From Bacilli bacterium (GTDB lineage: Bacteria > Bacillota_I > Bacilli_A > RF39 > UBA660): 11,541 nucleotides of DNA. Positions 6,646-11,541 of the stretch are shown piece after piece. Under the pieces are notes generated by a model. That model saw only the letters and a program-made list of their open reading frames with translations. It had not been told where the DNA came from and ran no database searches. Numbering within the stretch: position 1 is the stretch's first letter; the number at the start of each line of letters is the position of its first letter. The translations under genes were made by a program, and so were the position numbers. Where the stretch lies: contig JAILLM010000136.1 in NCBI GenBank assembly GCA_024693165.1, positions 1 through 11,541 of the forward strand, given 5' to 3'.

Positions 6646-6980
6646 TATAAGCCATGTTCTGTACCTCTTAGTGAGGCGGTAAACATTTATCTAGCATAAA
6701 ATGCTTTCTATCTCCCTTATCATTCGTTCAATAGAACTCTCCTACCAAAATTTGGATTTCTCACTTGCGGGGCTTACCACGTTCCACCTTAACCGTTTCC
6801 AGTTAAGCTCGTCTCTTTGGCGCTTTATGGCTACTATAACCATGGTTAGGTTACCTTGCCGCCGTCAGTCTTTCAACTGCCTAGGTTTTATCCTAGCACA
6901 AACACTACTTTCATCACAGAAAGTGTGAGCATGGACTTTCCTCAACACATTTTTCAGTGCAGCGTTTACCCAGATTATTC
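6637..6980 (-). ncRNA. rnpB: RNase P RNA, bacterial type B (Bacillus-like)
   Basis: This 344-nt RNA is the catalytic subunit of RNase P, which matures tRNA 5' ends. Conserved elements on the - strand are GGGTAAACGCTGCA near the 5' end, the P4 strand GAGGAAAGTCCATGCTC (6927-6943), and the type B signature with GAGAAATCC, AAATTTTGGTAGG (about 6739-6778), whose GGT binds tRNA CCA. ACAGAACATGGCTTA (6648-6662) follows near the 3' end. The ends are set by a perfect 9-bp P1 helix, GAATAATCT (6972-6980) with AGATTATTC (6637-6645). The RNA is shorter than the roughly 400-nt Bacillus form; the region between CCGCCT and ACAGAACATGG is reduced, where Bacillus carries an extra hairpin. The 5' end overlaps the last two codons of gpsB. 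I see no strong promoter of its own. Confidence 0.96.
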
Positions 6981-7316
6981 GTCTTTTCCGTAAACTGTTT
7001 TTTCTAAATTTGAAATTCTCTTAAGAAGGTCAACATTATTATAATTAATAGATGAACCACCTGAAGAGGTACTACTATTAGCTGAATCAATAATATTCTT
7101 CATCTTGATGTTATCAACTCTCAATTTTTCTCTATCTTCTCTTAATTGAGCATTTTCAGTTTGAAGTCTTTTAATAATATTAATAAATTCAGTATAATCT
7201 CTTATTACCATATCAAGATATTTATCTACTTCTTGAGGTCTATAACCCATAGTATCCTTTTTGAATTCTTTATTTAAAATATCTTGAGGTGTTAAATAGA
7301 TTTTTTCATTATACAT
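6975..7316 (-). CDS. gpsB: Cell division regulator GpsB
   Basis: 113 residues. GpsB is a small DivIVA-related coiled-coil protein that links penicillin-binding proteins to the division machinery in Bacillota. The N-terminal DivIVA-like domain (5-65) has DILNKEFKKDTMGYRPQEVD, including Tyr25, Asp31 and Asp35, which correspond to the PBP-binding groove of Bacillus GpsB. A Ser/Gly/Asn linker (79-94) precedes the C-terminal oligomerisation helix DLLKRISNLEKTVYG (96-110). The short length separates it from DivIVA itself. The ATG follows GAAGGGAAG. The gene has a strong promoter (7345-7373). Its final Glu codon and TAA coincide with the 5' strand of the RNase P RNA P1 helix. gpsB next to rnpB is a known Bacillus arrangement. 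Confidence 0.95.
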   Translation of the reverse strand: MYNEKIYLTPQDILNKEFKKDTMGYRPQEVDKYLDMVIRDYTEFINIIKRLQTENAQLREDREKLRVDNIKMKNIIDSANSSTSSGGSSINYNNVDLLKRISNLEKTVYGKDE

Positions 7317-7344
7317 AAATTAATCTTCCCTTCTTACATGGATT

Positions 7345-7373
7345 ATTTTAATCTTTTTATCTATCTTTGTCAA
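7345..7373 (-). promoter_or_regulatory. gpsB promoter (near consensus)
   Basis: On the - strand TTGACA (7368-7373), a 17-nt spacer and TAAAAT (7345-7350) give the best promoter in the window, with a start near 7338. It lies directly downstream of the amidase-like stop codon, with no clear terminator between. It may also feed rnpB, rodZ-like and pgsA. Confidence 0.8.
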
Positions 7374-7383
7374 TTGATGATGC

Positions 7384-9075
7384 CTATTCACCATAGTATT
7401 GAACTATGGATTTTGCTATGTTTTTAGCTATAGATTCTCTGTTTGAAACTATCCAGTTAGCATCATCTTTATCATCATGATATCCAAGTGAAATCATAAT
7501 AGATTTTATACCATTAGTTTCCAAAGTATGAGAACCTTTAATATTATTAGTAAATAAAATTCTCGATTCTTTTAATTCATTTAAATTCTTATTAATTATA
7601 CTAGCTAAACTATAACTATTAGCGGTTTCATTCGTAATTAATGTTTCAAGTCCAGACTTGTCATGATTAATACTAGATGTTGACTCTAAAGAAATAATGA
7701 GATCAATACTCTTTTCTTCACATTCTTTTAAGTATGAAGAATATCCAGTTAAATAATCATTTCTATATACTTCATATCCTTTATCTTTTAATTCTTTTTC
7801 AAGTAAATCACTAATTAGATTCATTTCTTTTCTTTCATTAGTAAATGGTTCTTCACCAATATTTTTTACTTGATTAGATGAAGCAATGAATACTTTTTTA
7901 TTCTTCTTTTTTAATTTGATATCAAATGTAGTTACCTTTGAAGATTGTCCATTGCTTGCGATAGCTGCTTTTAATGTCGTATCTTTATCAATTGTAATTG
8001 GTCCATTGTATACTCTTCCACCACTTAATGGATCACTTCCATCAATTGTAAAATAGATAACACCGGAATCATTTGATTTAAGTTCAATTGAATCATTTTT
8101 ATTTAACGAAGTATAGTCTTTATTAATATAAACACTTGATAACATGTTTTCTACTTTAAACATTGAAGTAGATTTAGTTGAATATTCTCCTAAATAAGCA
8201 TTAACAGTGATTGTATATACATCTGCTGAGAATAATTTCTTATCTAAGATCATTTCACTAAGATTTGTATTGGTAGATGCGATTACATTACCATTACTCT
8301 TAGTAATTTGAATTTCATATTTATCTGCCCATGTTAAATTCTTAAAGTTTAAATAAACATTATCATATGCGATTGTCGAACCATTTTCAGGACTAATAAT
8401 GTCAGGTGTTTCATTAGGATACATATTATTATAAAGTTTAAGAGTATCAATGACATTACCATTTTTCATTAGTTCTAATACTAATTCTACTTGTTCATCT
8501 TTAAATAAAGAATCACTTATTTCATATACATCATTGGTAACTATATCTTCTTTGACTACTTTAGAGTCTTCTAAAGTATCATTATTATAGTTATTCTTAG
8601 TTACTTTAATCGAATAATTCTTAGTAGTTATATTACGAGTTAAATAGATGTATGCAGTTTCATTTCCAAGTAAACTAGAATTATCTGATGTGAATTTTAC
8701 TTCTTTTAGATAAGTAAATTCATATGTGTTATTAGATTTTCTAGATTCTTGCTTTTTATTATATGCATATACATCTAATTTATATTTTTCATTTTCTTGA
8801 ATAAAAGCGAAGTCTTCAATAATATCATTTGATTCAGTACGTTTTTTATATAATACTTCATCTTTAGAATCTTTAATTTCTACAATGTAATAAGCTGATG
8901 ATCTTACTTTATCAAAAGTGATATTAAAAGTAGTATTTTCAGTATTTAATACACTTGTTACATTAAAGCCTGTTAAGATTGGAAAAAATCCACTATAAAG
9001 AACAAAGAATGTAATTCCAAATATAACAAATAATGCTAATAACAAAATTGTAGAAATCTTAACTATTCTTTTCAC
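7384..9075 (-). CDS. Membrane-anchored protein with degenerate N-acetylmuramoyl-L-alanine amidase (Amidase_3) domain
   Basis: 563 residues from a GTG start at 9075, which has AAAGGG 9 nt upstream. The TTG three codons earlier touches that ribosome site and is less likely. An N-terminal signal anchor (about 8-28) is followed by two or three fibronectin-like beta domains (about 35-308), the last starting at TPDIISPENGS. Next comes a chitobiase/hexosaminidase C-terminal-type domain (about 320-387, VIYFTIDGSDPLSGG) and an Amidase_3-type domain (about 394-562). The last resembles the variant amidases that begin SPSNQ and carry TNE, IHSNA and FHDN-DA-W motifs. Here they read ASSNQ, TNERKEMN, ISLESTSS and ISLGYHDDKDDANW. 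The His of IHSNA and the Glu before the FHD motif are therefore replaced. Location would be the outer face of the membrane; enzymatic activity is doubtful, and binding or activation of wall enzymes is possible. Confidence 0.8.
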   Translation of the reverse strand: MKRIVKISTILLLALFVIFGITFFVLYSGFFPILTGFNVTSVLNTENTTFNITFDKVRSSAYYIVEIKDSKDEVLYKKRTESNDIIEDFAFIQENEKYKLDVYAYNKKQESRKSNNTYEFTYLKEVKFTSDNSSLLGNETAYIYLTRNITTKNYSIKVTKNNYNNDTLEDSKVVKEDIVTNDVYEISDSLFKDEQVELVLELMKNGNVIDTLKLYNNMYPNETPDIISPENGSTIAYDNVYLNFKNLTWADKYEIQITKSNGNVIASTNTNLSEMILDKKLFSADVYTITVNAYLGEYSTKSTSMFKVENMLSSVYINKDYTSLNKNDSIELKSNDSGVIYFTIDGSDPLSGGRVYNGPITIDKDTTLKAAIASNGQSSKVTTFDIKLKKKNKKVFIASSNQVKNIGEEPFTNERKEMNLISDLLEKELKDKGYEVYRNDYLTGYSSYLKECEEKSIDLIISLESTSSINHDKSGLETLITNETANSYSLASIINKNLNELKESRILFTNNIKGSHTLETNGIKSIMISLGYHDDKDDANWIVSNRESIAKNIAKSIVQYYGE

Positions 9076-9099
9076 TTTTATCAACCCTTTATTATTTTT

Positions 9100-9108
9100 A
9101 TAATAGCA
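9100..9108 (-). promoter_or_regulatory. Candidate extended -10 promoter for the amidase-like gene
   Basis: TGCTATTAT on the - strand matches the extended -10 form TGnTATAAT with one mismatch, about 15 nt before the AAAGGG ribosome site. No good -35 box is visible and no clear terminator ends the preceding gene, so co-transcription is also possible. Confidence 0.35.
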
Positions 9109-10332
9109 TTATTTAATTAATTTTTCTACTGCCTTTCTTATAGAAATCTTTCCATAATTATAAGTTAAACTTCCTTGTTGATAAGCAATGAAAGGTGGTC
9201 TGATTGGTCCATCACATGAAAGCTCAATTGAAGAACCTTGAGTAAAGCATCCAGCTGCCATAATTACTTGATCATCATATCCAGGCATATCCCATGGAAT
9301 TGGTGTTACATGAGCATCTACTGGAGAAGATGCTTGAATTCCTTCAACATATTTAATTAAATCTTCTTTGTTACCAAATTCAATATTTTGAACAATGTCT
9401 GCTCTAACTTCATTATATTTAGGACTTACTTTATAATTTAGTTTTTCTAATACATAAGCAGTTAGGATTGCAGTCTTTAGTGAAGAAGCAACTACTGATG
9501 GAGCAAAGTATAAGCCTTGATATAAACTCTTATTAATTCCAAGAGTTGGTCCTACTTCTCTACCTTCACCAGGTAATGATAATCTTTCTCCTACTAATTC
9601 AATTAGGTCATGTCTTCCTGCTACATAAGCACCATTAGGTGCAATTCCTCCACCTAAGTTCTTAATTAAAGAACCTACTATTACATCACACCCTACTTCG
9701 ATTGGATTCTTAGTTTCTACAAATTCGCAATAACAGTTATCTACCATGATAATTGTTTCAGGTGATACTTCTTTAATCAACTTTGCAACTTTTTCAACTT
9801 TATCAATAGTAATAGATTTTCTAGTTGAATATCCTTTTGATCTTTGGATTTCAATTACTTTAATTTTATTATTAGTTAAATAATTTCTTATTTCATCATA
9901 ATTAAAATCATCATTTACTAAATCAATTTGTGAGTATTTAATACCAAATGATTTTAAGCTTGATGGGTTTTCTTTGATACCTATTACTTCATGTAATGTA
10001 TCATATGGTAAACCTGAAACTGATAAAAGTTCATCACCAGGTCTTAATAATGCAAAAAATGTTACATTTAATGCATGTGAACCAGATATAAATTGACTTC
10101 TTACGATTGCATCTTCAGCACTAAAGATTTCAGCATAGATTTTCTCTAAAGTATCTCTACCTAAATCGCTATAACCATATCCAGTTGTAGAATTAAAACA
10201 TGCTTCTTGAACATTATTGTTATAAAAGGCATTCATTACTTTTTCACTATAAAAGTTTTCAATTTTATCTATTTTTTTAAATTCTACTTGAAGGTTTTCT
10301 TCTGCTTCTAAAAATAAATTATTAATATCCAT
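9109..10332 (-). CDS. PLP-dependent enzyme of the methionine gamma-lyase-like family (YnbB / 'aluminium resistance protein')
   Basis: 407 residues. The sequence matches the Met_gamma_lyase-type fold-type I PLP family called YnbB in Bacillus. Key parts are the cofactor phosphate-binding SGSHA (83-87), the Asp198 that pairs with the pyridine nitrogen (VDNCYCEF), the Schiff-base Lys224 in VGSLIKNLGGGIAPNGAY, and the family-specific PGEGREVGPTLG (254-265). The C-terminus contains SPVDAHVTPIPWDMPGYDDQVIMAAG. The substrate is uncertain; the family name suggests C-S lyase action on sulfur amino acids, but few members have been tested. The ATG at 10332 is chosen for its AGAGGG site 6 nt upstream. A 17-codon upstream extension runs into the terminator and promoter and is rejected. 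It has its own promoter. Confidence 0.9.
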   Translation of the reverse strand: MDINNLFLEAEENLQVEFKKIDKIENFYSEKVMNAFYNNNVQEACFNSTTGYGYSDLGRDTLEKIYAEIFSAEDAIVRSQFISGSHALNVTFFALLRPGDELLSVSGLPYDTLHEVIGIKENPSSLKSFGIKYSQIDLVNDDFNYDEIRNYLTNNKIKVIEIQRSKGYSTRKSITIDKVEKVAKLIKEVSPETIIMVDNCYCEFVETKNPIEVGCDVIVGSLIKNLGGGIAPNGAYVAGRHDLIELVGERLSLPGEGREVGPTLGINKSLYQGLYFAPSVVASSLKTAILTAYVLEKLNYKVSPKYNEVRADIVQNIEFGNKEDLIKYVEGIQASSPVDAHVTPIPWDMPGYDDQVIMAAGCFTQGSSIELSCDGPIRPPFIAYQQGSLTYNYGKISIRKAVEKLIK

Positions 10333-10354
10333 AATAATCCCTCTTTTCACGGGT

Positions 10355-10383
10355 ATTATACAATAAAAAAACATCTTTGTCAT
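10355..10383 (-). promoter_or_regulatory. Promoter of the YnbB-like gene, embedded in the preceding terminator
   Basis: On the - strand ATGACA (10378-10383), a 17-nt spacer and a perfect TATAAT (10355-10360) form a strong promoter. The -35 box covers the loop of the upstream terminator hairpin, and the spacer contains its T run. Confidence 0.75.
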
Positions 10384-10390
10384 AAAGATG
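10365..10390 (-). terminator. PAP2 gene terminator
   Basis: On the - strand, CATCTTT (10384-10390), loop ATGAC and AAAGATG (10372-10378) are followed by seven T (complement of 10365-10371). It begins 3 nt after the PAP2 stop codon. Confidence 0.8.
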
Positions 10391-10393
10391 CTC

Positions 10394-11017
10394 TTATTTT
10401 TTTATTGCTGCTTTAAAATAAGTTATATATGTACTTGAGATTAAAACTGAACCAATAATATCAGTAAACCAATGTACTCCAGAAATGTATCTAGTTGATA
10501 CAATACTTATTCCTAAAATACATAGTAAAATATTAATTACTTTGAATTTATCTTTAAACATACTTTTATTAGCAATTATTGCACTTATTGAGAAACACAA
10601 ACTCATTAATGTGTGAGATGATGGAAATGATGCTTCAAGTCCTTCATCTAAGATTACTGGTCTATAATTTAAAGTTAATTTTTCAAATAAAACATAAGTT
10701 AATAATATAACTGCATAGAATCCAGCAAGAATATATAATTCTCTATTAACTTTATTAAAGCTCTTATTTTTAATTAATTGAGTAAATCCGTATACTGCGT
10801 ATACTACTGGAATAAGTAATGCAACATATCCTAAGTATTCACTTATTTTATAAACTGTTTCATTATAATTAAATGTTAATTTTGAATTAATAGTACTAAA
10901 GCCAACTGCACTATTTTCAGGTCCAATATTTGATACATCTACTTTAGTAATTAATACAGTAAATACAATACTCATTATTAATAATAAAGTACCTGTAATT
11001 ATTAATTTCTTTTTCAT
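10394..11017 (-). CDS. PAP2-family membrane phosphatase
   Basis: 207 residues, about six membrane helices. The three phosphatidic acid phosphatase type 2 motifs are present: Lys113-x5-Arg119-Pro120 (KLTLNYRP), PSSH (132-135) and Arg176-x5-His182-x3-Asp186 (TRYISGVHWFTD). His182 is the expected nucleophile and His135 the acid. Such enzymes dephosphorylate lipid phosphates outside the membrane: undecaprenyl pyrophosphate recycling, phosphatidic acid or phosphatidylglycerophosphate. The sequence does not tell which. A role beside pgsA in phosphatidylglycerol synthesis is possible but speculative. The ATG at 11017 follows AGGTGA (11022-11027); nine extra upstream codons are possible but lack an RBS. 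It has its own terminator and probably its own promoter. Confidence 0.9.
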   Translation of the reverse strand: MKKKLIITGTLLLIMSIVFTVLITKVDVSNIGPENSAVGFSTINSKLTFNYNETVYKISEYLGYVALLIPVVYAVYGFTQLIKNKSFNKVNRELYILAGFYAVILLTYVLFEKLTLNYRPVILDEGLEASFPSSHTLMSLCFSISAIIANKSMFKDKFKVINILLCILGISIVSTRYISGVHWFTDIIGSVLISSTYITYFKAAIKK

Positions 11018-11034
11018 GATTATCACCTGCATAT

Positions 11035-11063
11035 ATATTAACACTATTTATATTATTTTTAAA
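11035..11063 (-). promoter_or_regulatory. Possible PAP2 gene promoter
   Basis: On the - strand TTTAAA (11058-11063), a 17-nt spacer and TAATAT (11035-11040) with an upstream TG make a fair match. The region is so AT-rich that chance similarity is likely. Confidence 0.35.
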
Positions 11064-11091
11064 TGAAAGAAGTAGATTATTCATCTACTTC
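11062..11091 (-). terminator. Probable ssb-like gene terminator
   Basis: A 9-bp stem (11069-11077 with 11083-11091, GAAGTAGAT/ATCTACTTC) with a 5-nt loop holds the stop codon TAA (11077-11079). The T tail on the - strand is interrupted (TTTCATTT), so termination may be weak. Confidence 0.55.
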
Positions 11092-11418
11092 GTCATTTTT
11101 TTCTTTCTTACTTGCTAAAAAGGATATTTTATCTACGATAACTTCAGTTATGTATTTCTTTTCTCCGGATTCATCTTCATAACTTCTATTTTGAAGTCTA
11201 CCTTTGATTCCAACTAAGTCTCCTTTTTTGCAATATTCACATGTATTAGTTGCGATAGCATCCCATAAGACACATCTTAAGTAATCTGTTTCATAAACAT
11301 TTTCTTCATTTTTAAATGATCTTTGGACTGCAAGATTGATAGATAAGTATGGAGATTCAGTGTCTTTTATTTTAGGATCTTCAGTTAGTCTACCAATTAA
11401 ATAAACCATGTTATGCAT
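11077..11418 (-). CDS. Short single-stranded DNA-binding protein (SsbB-like)
   Basis: 113 residues with an SSB-type OB fold: VYLIGRLTEDPKIK (5-18), LSINLAVQRSF (25-35), YETDYLRCVLWDAIATNTCEYCKKGDLVGIKGRLQ (about 42-76), then the last strand VIVDKISFLA. It would coat single-stranded DNA during replication, repair or DNA uptake. It stops soon after the OB fold with KKEKNDEVDE and lacks the flexible tail and acidic DDDLPF-type tip that main SSBs use to recruit partners. In this it resembles the short competence SsbB of Bacillus more than SsbA. The ATG at 11418 has AAAGGGGG 7 nt upstream; an 11-codon extension would contain that site and is rejected. I found no clear promoter in the AT-rich 123 nt upstream. 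Confidence 0.88.
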   Translation of the reverse strand: MHNMVYLIGRLTEDPKIKDTESPYLSINLAVQRSFKNEENVYETDYLRCVLWDAIATNTCEYCKKGDLVGIKGRLQNRSYEDESGEKKYITEVIVDKISFLASKKEKNDEVDE

Positions 11419-11541
11419 GTGTGTTCCCCCTTTCTGATTACAAGTTAACAAATATGTTTTTTTAAATCAAAAAGCAGAAATTTTAAAATTAATAATTGGA
11501 TTTAAAAATATGATTATTAAATTAAATTAATATTTAAAATT

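Noticed and set aside
6701..6928. + strand open frame in the RNase P RNA region
   Set aside because: The sequence is antisense to the conserved RNase P RNA, which fully explains it.
10333..10383. Upstream extension of the YnbB-like protein by 17 codons
   Set aside because: Those codons overlap a TATAAT promoter and a terminator, and a good ribosome site precedes the downstream ATG.
11419..11541. Possible promoter or small RNA in the right-hand AT-rich end
   Set aside because: Only weak matches (for example TTAAAA/TGTAAT) that AT-rich sequence gives by chance; no stable hairpin or conserved RNA motif seen.

Overview
The window is AT-rich and tightly packed. It looks like chromosomal DNA of a low-GC Bacillota bacterium of the Bacilli, Erysipelotrichia or wall-bearing Mollicutes-like type. 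Supporting signs are a type B RNase P RNA, the Bacilli-style order rodZ-like/pgsA/recA/rny, a GpsB protein, strong AGGAGG-like ribosome binding sites, and TTGACA/TATAAT promoters. Tryptophans are encoded by TGG wherever I checked, and one gene ends in TGA next to a terminator. The standard bacterial code therefore fits better than the mycoplasma code. I cannot name a species.

Layout, left to right. Positions 1-81 hold the 3' end of a + strand gene, probably a dGTPase-type HD hydrolase. Every other gene is on the - strand. Positions 102-2228 encode a 708-residue protein with a type IV prepilin N-terminus joined to about 16 BspA/DUF285-type repeats. Then come rny (RNase Y), a small unknown four-helix membrane protein, recA with a LexA operator, pgsA (phosphatidylglycerophosphate synthase) and a short RodZ-like HTH membrane protein. 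These are followed by rnpB (RNase P RNA), gpsB (division/wall regulator), a membrane-anchored protein with a degenerate amidase domain, a PLP enzyme of the methionine gamma-lyase-like (YnbB) family, a PAP2 phosphatase and a short single-strand DNA-binding protein.

The genes are mostly housekeeping: DNA repair (recA, ssb), RNA turnover and processing (rny, rnpB), phospholipid synthesis (pgsA), and envelope growth and division (gpsB, rodZ-like, amidase-like, PAP2). In Bacillus, cinA lies between pgsA and recA; here it is absent and the two are separated only by a terminator and the recA control region. The accessory part is the pilin-BspA fusion at the left end.

Regulation is unusually legible. 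Most genes have their own intrinsic terminator, often overlapping the stop codon, and the next promoter follows at once. Only rodZ-like/pgsA (12 nt apart), and perhaps gpsB/rnpB ahead of them, look co-transcribed. No gene-free stretch exceeds 300 bases. The last 123 bases (11419-11541) are AT-rich upstream sequence of ssb in which I found no convincing promoter. There is no CRISPR array, tRNA, insertion sequence or prophage. The most noteworthy items are the pilin-BspA fusion, the amidase that has lost its catalytic residues, and the overlap of the gpsB stop codon with the 5' strand of the RNase P RNA P1 helix.
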